This document shows, piece after piece, positions 6,693-12,911 of a DNA stretch of 12,911 bases. Origin of the DNA: Clostridia bacterium BRH_c25 (GTDB taxonomy: Bacteria > Bacillota_A > Clostridia > Lutisporales > Lutisporaceae); assembly GCA_001515955.1 (NCBI GenBank), contig LOES01000074.1, positions 1-12,911 of the forward strand, written 5' to 3'. Within the stretch, counting starts at the first letter, position 1, and the number at the start of each line of letters is the position of its first letter. The translations under genes were made by a program, and so were the position numbers. The notes beneath the pieces were generated by a model. That model ran no database searches and had not been told where the DNA came from. It was given only the letters and a program-made list of their open reading frames with translations.

Positions 6693-7337
6693 ATGTACGA
6701 AACCTTTGAAAATCTGCCGGAAAGTAAGAAGGAGCATATTTTAGAGGTATGCATCGAGGAATTTGCCAGGAATGGTTATGTGAACACCTCGACAAATATT
6801 ATTGTAAAGAGGCTGGGTATATCAAAAGGCGTATTGTTTTTATATTTTAAGAGTAAGAAGAATTTATTCACATATATTGTTGACTATCTCACAGAGTGTA
6901 TTACAGATGATTATTTTGAACGTTACGCAGATTCAGGACAAATAGAGTTTATGGATATTTTTGACCAGACAGGTGATTTCTATAATGTACTGTTACAGGA
7001 CAATCCATATGTTATTGTATTCTTACTGGAAGCGGTCCTGAATACACCAATGGAGCTCAAGGAAGAAATCCTGTCCAAGCATAACCTTGCTCATGAACGG
7101 TTACTGGGAAGAATGAAAATGAGCAACCTGCGGAAGGACATTGATGTACAGGTGGCCCTGGATATGCTGCATATGGCATCCTACCATATCGGACAGATGA
7201 TGCTCAAGGAGTACGGCGGTGAGATGGATTTTTTCAAAGAAAACACGGATAAATATTTAAAATTATTAAGCCAATATATAGATATAATAAAATACGGAGC
7301 ATTTAAGGAAGATGAACCAAAAGGGAAGAGAACATAA
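6693..7337 (+). CDS. TetR/AcrR-family transcriptional regulator
   Basis: This is a 214-residue regulator. The N-terminal DNA-binding domain (about 12-58) is classic TetR: SKKEHILEVCIEEFARNGY, then NIIVKRLGISKGVLFLYFKSKKNLF, where the ISKGVLFLYF stretch is the recognition helix region. The C-terminal half is a divergent helical ligand-binding domain with nothing that names the inducer. AAGGAGGTG lies 10 bases before ATG 6693. It is the last gene after the exporter genes and ahead of a bidirectional terminator, so it is probably cotranscribed. The two 16-bp palindromes at the operon promoter are its likely targets, giving negative autoregulation relieved by the exported compound or a related signal. 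The family call is firm; operator binding is inferred. Confidence 0.94.
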   Translation: MYETFENLPESKKEHILEVCIEEFARNGYVNTSTNIIVKRLGISKGVLFLYFKSKKNLFTYIVDYLTECITDDYFERYADSGQIEFMDIFDQTGDFYNVLLQDNPYVIVFLLEAVLNTPMELKEEILSKHNLAHERLLGRMKMSNLRKDIDVQVALDMLHMASYHIGQMMLKEYGGEMDFFKENTDKYLKLLSQYIDIIKYGAFKEDEPKGKRT

Positions 7338-7368
7338 AAAAAGGATGCGAATTTATCGCATCTTTTCC
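7338..7368. terminator. Bidirectional intrinsic terminator
   Basis: GATGCGA (7344-7350), loop ATTTA, TCGCATC (7356-7362) is a perfect 7-bp stem. TTTTCC follows on the plus strand and a run of seven T (from AAAAAAA at 7336-7342) follows on the minus strand, so it can end both the exporter operon and the convergent lipoprotein transcript. The stem begins 6 bp after the tetR stop codon. Confidence 0.85.
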
Positions 7369-7742
7369 TATTTCACCTTTTCTATTTTAGTTATATTCAA
7401 TTGACCGTTCTCATTTGCTTCATATGAGAATTTGACTATATCTCCATCATTTATGCCTTCCAGCTGATCAAGCACATCAGTTACCCTGAATGCAAGAGTG
7501 TCTTCAGGATTTATCTCAATTTCAACCGAGTTATTATCAATTCTGCCGTTTAATATACCTTCCGTGTCGACTCCCTTTGCAGAGATTTTTGCTGATGGTT
7601 CAGGGTTGGACGGAGTATTCTGCTCTGCAGCTTTGGTTGGTTCCGGAACTTCCGTTTCAGGTTCTACCGAAGCCTTTACACACCCGGATAATACCGCAAC
7701 GAGAACCACTAATACAAGTGTTATTAATAGCATCTCTTTCAT
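7368..7742 (-). CDS. Small putative lipoprotein of unknown function
   Basis: This 124-residue protein carries a lipoprotein signal: MKEMLLITLVLVVLVAVLSGC, with the lipobox LSGC and Cys21 as the expected lipidation site. A low-complexity linker rich in Pro, Glu, Thr and Ser follows (about 25-52), then a compact domain of about 65 residues (GILNGRIDNNSVEIEI... to NGQLNITKIEKVK) with alternating beta-like stretches that suggest an OB-like or small beta-barrel fold. I do not recognise the family. The start at 7742 is chosen because TGGAGG lies 6 bases upstream. The longer reading from 7832 would put a signal peptide internally and overlap the ZIP gene. It follows the ZIP transporter by 73 bp on the same strand and may be cotranscribed, which hints at an extracytoplasmic role on the membrane face. 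Confidence 0.85.
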   Translation of the reverse strand: MKEMLLITLVLVVLVAVLSGCVKASVEPETEVPEPTKAAEQNTPSNPEPSAKISAKGVDTEGILNGRIDNNSVEIEINPEDTLAFRVTDVLDQLEGINDGDIVKFSYEANENGQLNITKIEKVK

Positions 7743-7815
7743 ATTAACCTCCATTTTTCTTGGATTCACATATAAGACGAAAAAAGAGATGAAGAAGTTC
7801 CATTTCTTCATGAAA

Positions 7816-8628
7816 CTATCCCAGAGCCACATCCAACACCATCATAATCGCAAAACCCAGCATTGCTCCGATTGTTGCAACATCTGTCTTTCTATCCAAT
7901 TGAGCCTCCGGTATCAGCTCTTCTATGACAACATAGATCATTGCTCCTGCTGCAAAGGACAAAGCATATGGGAGAATAGGCTTCATTATGATTACGGCAA
8001 TGGCACCCAGTACACCGGCTATCGGCTCTACTATCCCGGAAGCCTGCCCGTAAAGAAAGCTTTTGAATCTTGAAAATCCTTCTCTGCGCAGAGGTATCGA
8101 AACTGCAGCGCCTTCGGGAAAGTTCTGAATTCCTATACCGATTGCCAAAGTCATGGCACCGGGCAAGGTTGCTGACGGCAATCCGGCGGCGATAGCTCCA
8201 AAAGCGACACCCACAGCCAGACCTTCAGGGATGTTGTGAAGTGTTATTGCCAGCACCAGCAGCACGCTTCTTTGCCAGCTTGTCTTGATACCTTCTGCTT
8301 CATCATCGGAATGGCCTATATGAAGATGCGGCAAAATCTTATCTACCAACAACAGGAAAGCGCCTCCACTCAGAAAACCCACTACAGCAGGCAGCCAGGC
8401 AGGAGTACCTGACTCTTCCGCCATTTCTATTGCAGGAGCAAGCAGTGACCAAAAGCTTGCTGCTATCATAACCCCTGCAGCAAAGCCAAGCATTCCATTT
8501 AATACGGTTTTATTAATTGATTTAAAAACAAATACCAATGCTGCTCCCAATGCAGTTAAAAACCAAGTGAAGAGGGTTGCACATAAAGCCTGCACAACGG
8601 GATTCAAGCTTACAAACCATTCAGCCAT
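7816..8628 (-). CDS. ZIP-family divalent metal transporter (GufA/ZupT-like)
   Basis: This 270-residue polytopic membrane protein has about eight hydrophobic segments. Family motifs are clear: HNIPEG at 131-136 and QNFPEG at 168-173, which form the binuclear metal site of ZIP transporters, and EELIPEA at 236-242. A metal-binding loop [13 protein letters not shown] follows the third segment region (about 101-113). ZIP proteins bring Zn, Fe, Mn or related divalent cations into the cytoplasm; GufA/ZIP11-like members have broad specificity, so the metal cannot be named. The start ATG 8628 is preceded by GGAAGG. The gene diverges from the heavy-metal ATPase remnant at 8713-8961, fitting a former metal-homeostasis locus. 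The family is secure. Confidence 0.93.
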   Translation of the reverse strand: MAEWFVSLNPVVQALCATLFTWFLTALGAALVFVFKSINKTVLNGMLGFAAGVMIAASFWSLLAPAIEMAEESGTPAWLPAVVGFLSGGAFLLLVDKILPHLHIGHSDDEAEGIKTSWQRSVLLVLAITLHNIPEGLAVGVAFGAIAAGLPSATLPGAMTLAIGIGIQNFPEGAAVSIPLRREGFSRFKSFLYGQASGIVEPIAGVLGAIAVIIMKPILPYALSFAAGAMIYVVIEELIPEAQLDRKTDVATIGAMLGFAIMMVLDVALG

Positions 8629-8677
8629 AATACATAACCTTCCTTTCTATCTATATAATACTAATTTCCAAGTGGTT

Positions 8678-8716
8678 TAGTCTATATAAACCATGGAAAA
8701 AATATTACATAGACTA
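8678..8716. repeat. 12-bp inverted repeat upstream of ZIP gene
   Basis: TAGTCTATATAA (8678-8689) and TTACATAGACTA (8705-8716) match as inverted copies at 11 of 12 positions with a 15-bp loop. The repeat lies 50-90 bp upstream of the ZIP start, where a promoter or metal-regulator site would be expected, and its right arm touches the first recognisable base of the ATPase remnant. No known metal-box consensus is evident. Confidence 0.5.
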
Positions 8717-8961
8717 TATGTTTTGCTATAATAGTAGTAGGATTATTATTAATAGGGGTATTAGCCAAGGCTGTATTTTTTTCCTTTGGAATGCTGGTAC
8801 ACGAGTTAAGTGTATTGATAGTAATAGTAAATGCCATCAGACTGTTAAAGCATAGGGAGAAATAAATAAAGCCCGGGAAGGATGATTTCGTAGAGTGCAA
8901 GTATTGTCTGCACATCAGGGAAGGCTTGAAGAAAATGGTGCCGGGCATTGAGCAGCAATAG
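8713..8961 (+). pseudogene. C-terminal remnant of P1B-type heavy-metal ATPase
   Basis: The plus-strand frame from 8713 reads through GLLLIGVLAKAVFFSFGM and LVHELSVLIVIVNAIRLL to KHREK and TAA at 8863-8865. This matches the last two membrane helices of Zn/Cd/Co-type P1B ATPases, where (L/H)-H-E-x-S-x-L-V-V-L-N-A-x-RLL is the C-terminal hallmark. There is no start codon or ribosome-binding site, and a stop (TAG 8710-8712) precedes it; the catalytic DKTG, TGES and HP regions are absent. After the TAA the same frame stays coding-like for 31 more codons (KPGKDDFVECKYCLHI... to GIEQQ, TAG 8959-8961) with a CxxC pair, perhaps a former metal-binding tail. It is a fossil of a metal exporter beside a ZIP importer. 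Confidence 0.72.
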
Positions 8962-8982
8962 CTGCCTTACTCCAATGCCTTT

Positions 8983-8991
8983 TGTTATAAA
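8983..8991 (+). promoter_or_regulatory. Possible extended -10 promoter for the DUF6544 gene
   Basis: TGTTATAAA (8983-8991) fits an extended -10 (TG-N-TATAAA), 32 bp upstream of ATG 9024. No good -35 is present at the expected distance. Confidence 0.3.
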
Positions 8992-9023
8992 GTGAACATA
9001 AAATTGCTAGGAGGAATTGTTTT

Positions 9024-9878
9024 ATGTCCCAAAATAGTAAATTTTTAATTATAGTACTTTTACTGATCTTTTTTATCGTATTATTAATCTTCAAGTCACA
9101 GGAGCTTAAAAGAATATATAAGGCAGAAGCTGCTAAAATACTGACAAGTGCTTCGGAAGTAAAAGGTGATATTCTGACGGAAGAGGATATAAAACATCTG
9201 CCCGAGCCGGTTCAGAAGTACCTTACATATGTTGGAGTGATAGGCAAGGAGAAAGTAAGGAATTTCAGGATTGTTTTTGATGGAGAGTTTAAAACGGATC
9301 CAAAGAAGGACTGGACCAGGATGAGTGCCTCACAGTACAGTGATTTGAACAGCACCACGCGATTATATTTTCTACAGATGAAAATGTTCGGGCTCCCGAT
9401 TGTCGGACTGCATAAATACACAGATGCAAAGTCCATTATGCTGATTAAACTGGCAGGCCTTCTTACTGTTGCCAACGGTAAGGGAGAGGAAATGAATCAG
9501 GGTGAAACAGTTACGGTATTTAACGACATGTGCATGTTTGCACCTGCCAGCCTTATAGACAAGAGAATACAATGGGAGTCCGTTGATTCTCTGACGGTAA
9601 AGGGGACCTTCGATAATAACGGCATCAAAATATCTGCGCTGCTATATTTCAATGACAAAGGAGAATTGATAAATTTCGTTTCTGATGACAGGTACTATTC
9701 GCCGACAGGAAAAACCTATGAGAAAATCAGGTGGTCAACTCCTGCTAAAGAGTATAAAGATTATAACGGGATAAAGATCTCCTCGGGTGGAGAAGCCGTA
9801 TGGTCTTTTCCTGAAGGCGAATACTGCTATGCCAGAGCTGATATAAAGGAAATCGAGTATAACGTAGACAGCCAGTGA
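9024..9878 (+). CDS. Membrane-anchored DUF6544-family protein
   Basis: This 284-residue protein has one N-terminal membrane segment (about 6-24, FLIIVLLLIFFIVLLIF), then a soluble domain. The soluble part resembles the DUF6544 family: LPEPVQKYLTYVGVIGKEKV near residue 55, an aromatic beta-rich region (RLYFLQMKMFGLPIVGLHKY), and the C-terminal stretch with YYSPTGKTYEKIRWSTP and a YKDYNGIKISSGGEAVW segment. The function of this family is not established; the shape suggests a beta-rich lipid- or ligand-binding fold on one face of the membrane. ATG 9024 is supported by TAGGAGG at good spacing. It appears to be a single-gene unit between the ATPase remnant and the XRE-cupin gene. Family assignment is from remembered motifs, not a search. 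Confidence 0.75.
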   Translation: MSQNSKFLIIVLLLIFFIVLLIFKSQELKRIYKAEAAKILTSASEVKGDILTEEDIKHLPEPVQKYLTYVGVIGKEKVRNFRIVFDGEFKTDPKKDWTRMSASQYSDLNSTTRLYFLQMKMFGLPIVGLHKYTDAKSIMLIKLAGLLTVANGKGEEMNQGETVTVFNDMCMFAPASLIDKRIQWESVDSLTVKGTFDNNGIKISALLYFNDKGELINFVSDDRYYSPTGKTYEKIRWSTPAKEYKDYNGIKISSGGEAVWSFPEGEYCYARADIKEIEYNVDSQ

Positions 9879-9920
9879 ATATAATTCCAAAATAACTGTT
9901 TATACAATTTGTAACCATTC

Positions 9921-9975
9921 TGTTATAATATAGAGGCGTAAGCAAGTATAGATTAATATACTATTCTATAGAGGC
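9921..9975 (+). promoter_or_regulatory. Promoter and leader repeats of the XRE-cupin gene
   Basis: TGTTATAAT (9921-9929) is a perfect extended -10. Downstream in the leader are a 9-bp direct repeat TATAGAGGC (9929-9937 and 9967-9975) and a 6-bp inverted repeat AGTATA/TATACT (9945-9950/9957-9962). These are positioned where an autoregulator could bind. ATTTGTAA at 9907-9914 is one base off the TAACAAAT motif found at the next promoter. Confidence 0.5.
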
Positions 9976-9991
9976 CAGAGGGAGGTAGAAA

Positions 9992-10540
9992 ATGTTAGGT
10001 TCAAAAATTAGAGAACTGCGTCAGCAAAACGATATGACTTTAAATGAGCTGGCTGAGAAAACACAATTTACAGCCAGTTATCTTTCGCAGATCGAAAGAG
10101 AACTGATTGATCCCTCTTTATCATCTCTAAGGAAAATTTCAAATGTTTTTGGTGTTCCTGTGCACTATTTTCTGGCAGATGAAGCTAAAGACCATGTACT
10201 GATCAAGGCGGATCAAAGAAAAAGGTTGGACCTTCCCAACAGCAGCATTATATATGAGTTCATAACGCCAATTGCAGATAAATCATCAAAAGCCAAGATG
10301 GACATAATATATTTTGAGCTGGAACCTGAAAGCTGGAGCAGCGAGGAAGCATTAATTCATAATGCGGATGAATGTGTTCTGGTTCTAAAAGGAACAATCG
10401 AGGCAAGTGTCGGAAATAGTAAATATGTTCTGAATGAAGGGGACAGTTTATATATAAAGGAAAACTCATACCACAGACTTTATAATCCCGGCAATGAAAA
10501 AGCAACGGGTACAAGCACTATATGTCCTGCGCTTTATTAG
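9992..10540 (+). CDS. XRE-family regulator with C-terminal cupin domain
   Basis: This 182-residue transcription factor has an N-terminal Cro/C1-type helix-turn-helix (about 3-60: GSKIRELRQQNDMTLNELAEKT, then FTASYLSQIERELIDPSLSSLRKISNVFGV) joined to a C-terminal cupin beta-barrel (about 105-178). The cupin contains EALIHNADECVLVLKGTIEASVGN and LNEGDSLYIKENSYHRLYNPGNE. This architecture (PuuR/SutR-like) typically senses a small metabolite in the cupin and controls neighbouring uptake and catabolic genes. GGGAGG lies 8 bases before ATG 9992. It precedes, on the same strand but behind a strong terminator, an epimerase and a permease whose promoter carries repeated TAACAAAT sites, its likely targets. 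The ligand is unknown. Confidence 0.93.
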   Translation: MLGSKIRELRQQNDMTLNELAEKTQFTASYLSQIERELIDPSLSSLRKISNVFGVPVHYFLADEAKDHVLIKADQRKRLDLPNSSIIYEFITPIADKSSKAKMDIIYFELEPESWSSEEALIHNADECVLVLKGTIEASVGNSKYVLNEGDSLYIKENSYHRLYNPGNEKATGTSTICPALY

Positions 10541-10565
10541 CAAACAGTGACCGGATACAAATAGT

Positions 10566-10628
10566 AAAGAATTGACCCAGTGAGTACTTATACTAGCCCC
10601 CTAAGTACTCACTGGGTCAATTCTTTTT
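10566..10628 (+). terminator. Intrinsic terminator with a perfect 25-bp stem
   Basis: Bases 10566-10590 pair without mismatch with 10602-10626 around an 11-base loop, and the stem runs into TTTTT (10624-10628). It lies 25 bp after the XRE-cupin stop and separates it from the epimerase promoter. The stem is far longer than the usual 7-12 bp, and its A-rich 5' flank would also let it act on the minus strand. Confidence 0.88.
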
Positions 10629-10634
10629 AATCTG

Positions 10635-10720
10635 TTTAACAAATAATTAAAAATTCATTTATTTGTTAAAATCCATATTGACAAGACCAGAATACATATT
10701 TATAATACTTAATAACAAAT
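10635..10720 (+). promoter_or_regulatory. Consensus sigma-A promoter with TAACAAAT operators (epimerase-DUF819 operon)
   Basis: TTGACA (10678-10683), exactly 17 bp, TATAAT (10701-10706): a perfect consensus promoter. Just upstream is a perfect 12-bp inverted repeat TTTAACAAATAA/TTATTTGTTAAA (10635-10646/10659-10670). A third TAACAAAT copy (10713-10720) sits at the expected transcription start. A promoter this strong flanked by repeated sites suggests tight repression, most simply by the adjacent XRE-cupin protein. Confidence 0.82.
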
Positions 10721-10788
10721 GAAAAATTTAATAAATACTTAAAACATATTTTGGCGTATATGTGCATTTGATTTTTGGGAGGCAGGTT

Positions 10789-11856
10789 ATGAAAATCACT
10801 GATATAAAGGTGGAAAAGCTGCAGCTTAAACTGCATAAGTCCTTCAAAGTGTCTTTAGGAGTGATTGAGCACTATGACACGGTTATTGTAAAGGTTATTA
10901 CCGATGAAGGGGTAAGTGGGGTCGGGGAGAGTTCACCTATTGAATTTGTAACAGGTGAAAGTGTTGATACCGTTGCTTTTGTTATAAAGGCTGTAGCCAA
11001 GCAGTTAATAGGTATGGATCCGTTGGATATTGAGACTATTCACCATGTTATGGATAGATATATAACAAATAATTCATCTGCAAAAGCCGGTATTGATATA
11101 GCTCTATTCGATATCAAGGGCAAGGTGATGAATGCACCGCTTTATAAGGTTCTGGGCGGTTTTTCGAAGCAGGTGGAGACAGATATTACATTATCAATAG
11201 CGGAGCCAAAGGAAATGGCCAAAGCAGCAAAGGAAAAAGCAGAGAGCGGCTTTAAAATACTCAAAATAAAAGCCGGAATTGATCCTGAAAAGGATATAGA
11301 AGCAATCAGACTAATAAGAGAAGCTGTAGGCAGTAATATTAAGATCAGAATGGACGCAAACCAGGGATGGGCTATAGCAGATGCGGTTATGGTTATGAAG
11401 GCTGTTGAAAAATTTGGAGTACAAGCTGTAGAGCAGCCCAGGCCATACTGGGACATAGATGGAATTGCTCAAATAAGAAGCAAGGTCAATATTAAGGTAA
11501 TGGTGGATGAAAGTGTATTCTCGCCTGTAGATGCCATAAAAGTCGTAAAGAAGGAAGCAGCAGACATCATCAATATCAAGCTTATGAAATCAGGTGGAAT
11601 ATATAAGGCTGAACAGATAAATGCAATTGCCCAGGCTGCGGGTTTAACATGTATGGTAGGCTGCATGCTGGAAAGCAGGATAGGTATAGCAGCAGGTGCT
11701 CATTTTGTGGCTTCCAAGAAGAATATATTGGATGCGGACCTGGATGGGTTTATGTTCTGCCAGGAATGTGAAGGAATCAGCGGCGGGTTTGAAATAGAGG
11801 GTGGAACTATGACACTTTCCGATAAACCCGGTATTGGGGTAAATGTAAACATGTAG
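10789..11856 (+). CDS. Dipeptide epimerase-like enolase-superfamily enzyme (L-Ala-D/L-Glu epimerase type)
   Basis: This 355-residue enzyme of the muconate-lactonising subgroup of the enolase superfamily has a capping domain (about 1-115) and a (beta/alpha)7-beta barrel. Numbered from 10789: the KxK motif KIKAG with Lys159 and Lys161 as one base, Mg ligands Asp189 (MDANQGW), Glu215 (VEQPR) and Asp240 (MVDES), and the opposite-face base Lys264 (INIKLMKSGG). The DADLDGF stretch near 315-319 resembles the DxD motif that binds the dipeptide amino group in L-Ala-D/L-Glu epimerases. Such enzymes interconvert dipeptide stereoisomers, often from murein peptides. The start at 10789 has GGGAGG 6 bases upstream; the ATG at 10762 has none. 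It is followed 30 bp later by a DUF819 permease in one operon. Exact substrate is uncertain. Confidence 0.9.
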   Translation: MKITDIKVEKLQLKLHKSFKVSLGVIEHYDTVIVKVITDEGVSGVGESSPIEFVTGESVDTVAFVIKAVAKQLIGMDPLDIETIHHVMDRYITNNSSAKAGIDIALFDIKGKVMNAPLYKVLGGFSKQVETDITLSIAEPKEMAKAAKEKAESGFKILKIKAGIDPEKDIEAIRLIREAVGSNIKIRMDANQGWAIADAVMVMKAVEKFGVQAVEQPRPYWDIDGIAQIRSKVNIKVMVDESVFSPVDAIKVVKKEAADIINIKLMKSGGIYKAEQINAIAQAAGLTCMVGCMLESRIGIAAGAHFVASKKNILDADLDGFMFCQECEGISGGFEIEGGTMTLSDKPGIGVNVNM

Positions 11857-11886
11857 AGAAATTTTAATTTAATGGAGGAATATATT

Positions 11887-12911
11887 ATGGAACCGATGCT
11901 TAATTCAACGGCAAGCTTGTTGGCTGTTATGTTCATGACAATAAGCGCAGGGCTATATCTTAGCAAGCGCAAGCCTTTTACTTCTTTTGGGCCTGCAATT
12001 ATAGTTATAATTATAGGTATTATATTATCAAATTTTAAAATAGTACCGGCCTGGGCAGATGTTTATGGCGTTATGTTTGAATATGCTTTACCGCTGTCAA
12101 TAGCGATCATGCTTTTAAATGTTGACCTTAGCGGTATGCTGAAGCTTTCAAAACAGCCTCTTCTGGCAATGTTCTTTGCAGTTATAAGTGTCTCCATAGC
12201 CGCATTTGTCGGTGGAATATTCATGGCGGGAAGTATCCCGGAAGGCTGGAAGGTAGCAGGAATGTTTGTAGGTACATATACAGGGGGCAGCTCAAATCTT
12301 ACAGCAATAGGAAAGGCACTTGAAGCTTCACCGGAAACCTTTGCTGCAGCAAATGCCGCCGACTATGTAATAGGTATTCCAAGCCTGGTGCTTTTAATGG
12401 CAGCTCCTGCGTTTATGAAAGGCTCCAAGTGGTTTAACAAGGTATGGCCTTACAAGCTTACCGACGAAGAGCTTGAGCTTGAAGGCGGACATGACTTTAT
12501 GCAGCCTAAGGAATGGAGCATAAATGATATAGCATGGTTATTCGGAATAGGCTTTGCCATTGTATCTGTGGCGACAGCTTTAGCGAAATTCTTCCCGGCA
12601 GAATATATAAGCATGATGCAAATAATATTAATAACTACCATTGCAATTATAGCGGCACAATTCAAGCCGGTCAAGAAGCTTAGAGGCAAAATGGATCTCG
12701 GATTATATGCAGCATTATTCTTCCTGGTTATTATTGGATTTATGGTAGATATCAGGCAGTTCTTCAGTTCGACTATAAGTATATCGGCATATTGTGCAAT
12801 AGTCATTTTAGGTTCACTAAGCTTACACATACTGTTATGCAGGATAGCAAAAATTAAATACCAGTATGTAGGTATTTCAATAATGGCAGCAATTGCGGAC
12901 GGTAGTTCGGC
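11887..12911 (+). CDS. DUF819-family membrane protein, putative transporter (partial)
   Basis: The frame is open from ATG 11887 (GGAGG 8 bases upstream) to the right edge, giving 341 codons; the C-terminus is missing. The product is a polytopic membrane protein with about ten hydrophobic segments so far. The hallmark of the DUF819 (YjcL-like) family is present: GMFVGTYTGGSSNLTAIGKAL near residues 130-150, a re-entrant-type loop, with a cytoplasmic loop (KLTDEELELEGGHDF) midway and a second GGS-like stretch starting at the edge (AAIADGSS). Members are predicted secondary transporters related to the glutamate and 2-hydroxycarboxylate carrier fold, but no substrate is proven. It is the second gene of the epimerase operon, so it may import or export the epimerase substrate or product. 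The family is likely; transport of dipeptide or Glu is inferred. Confidence 0.87.
   Translation, partial: MEPMLNSTASLLAVMFMTISAGLYLSKRKPFTSFGPAIIVIIIGIILSNFKIVPAWADVYGVMFEYALPLSIAIMLLNVDLSGMLKLSKQPLLAMFFAVISVSIAAFVGGIFMAGSIPEGWKVAGMFVGTYTGGSSNLTAIGKALEASPETFAAANAADYVIGIPSLVLLMAAPAFMKGSKWFNKVWPYKLTDEELELEGGHDFMQPKEWSINDIAWLFGIGFAIVSVATALAKFFPAEYISMMQIILITTIAIIAAQFKPVKKLRGKMDLGLYAALFFLVIIGFMVDIRQFFSSTISISAYCAIVILGSLSLHILLCRIAKIKYQYVGISIMAAIADGSS

Noticed and set aside
7743..7832. Upstream extension of the lipoprotein to 7832
   Set aside because: It would bury the signal peptide and overlap the ZIP gene; ATG 7742 has its own TGGAGG.
7498..8073. Plus-strand open frame of 191 codons
   Set aside because: Antisense across the lipoprotein and ZIP genes, both with clear motifs and ribosome-binding sites.
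8682..8948. Minus-strand open frame of 88 codons
   Set aside because: The opposite strand carries the recognisable P1B ATPase tail; no ribosome-binding site or family signs on the minus strand.
10762..10788. Upstream start for the epimerase at 10762
   Set aside because: No ribosome-binding site there, while ATG 10789 has GGGAGG and gives the normal enolase-superfamily N-terminus.
12450..12830. Minus-strand open frame of 126 codons
   Set aside because: Antisense to the DUF819 gene; Ser-rich, Ile-rich product with no support.

Overview
The window looks like chromosome from a low-GC, Gram-positive, anaerobic Firmicute of the class Clostridia. This is inferred from the AT-rich spacers, strong GGAGG ribosome-binding sites, consensus sigma-A promoters, and the protein families (MacB/YknXYZ-like exporter, clostridial serine hydrolase, DUF819). 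The genus cannot be fixed from the sequence alone.

Layout. (1) 1-408: the 5' part of a class A beta-lactamase-like serine hydrolase on the minus strand, running off the left edge. (2) About 408-1850: a tnpB-only IS200/IS605-type (IS1341-like) element on the minus strand. TnpB has all RuvC and zinc-finger residues, and a folded right end looks like the 3' scaffold of an omega/reRNA whose guide would be the flanking host DNA. (3) 1869-7362: an exporter operon. A twin-operator sigma-A promoter drives an ABC ATPase, a large FtsX-type permease, a membrane fusion protein and a TetR regulator, and the operon ends in a bidirectional terminator. A nested-hairpin intergenic element lies between permease and fusion protein. 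(4) 7368-8628, minus strand: a small lipoprotein downstream of a ZIP-family metal transporter. (5) 8678-8961: the C-terminal remnant of a P1B-type heavy-metal ATPase. (6) 9024-9878: a membrane-anchored DUF6544 protein. (7) 9992-12911: an XRE-cupin regulator, a 25-bp terminator stem, a consensus promoter flanked by repeated TAACAAAT sites, an enolase-superfamily dipeptide epimerase and a DUF819 permease cut by the right edge.

How the parts fit. The ABC-FtsX-MFP-TetR set reads as a self-regulated, inducible exporter: the last gene probably encodes the repressor that binds the two ATGACC-N4-GGTCAT palindromes overlapping the -35 and -10. The right-hand cluster reads as an uptake and epimerisation unit for a small acidic or peptide-derived substrate, perhaps cell-wall dipeptides, controlled by the XRE-cupin protein. 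The ZIP transporter next to the ATPase remnant suggests a former metal-homeostasis locus that has been rearranged. The most notable items are the TnpB/omega-RNA module with a self-complementary guide, the hairpin mosaic inside the exporter operon, the two well-defined operator-promoter architectures and the ATPase fossil.
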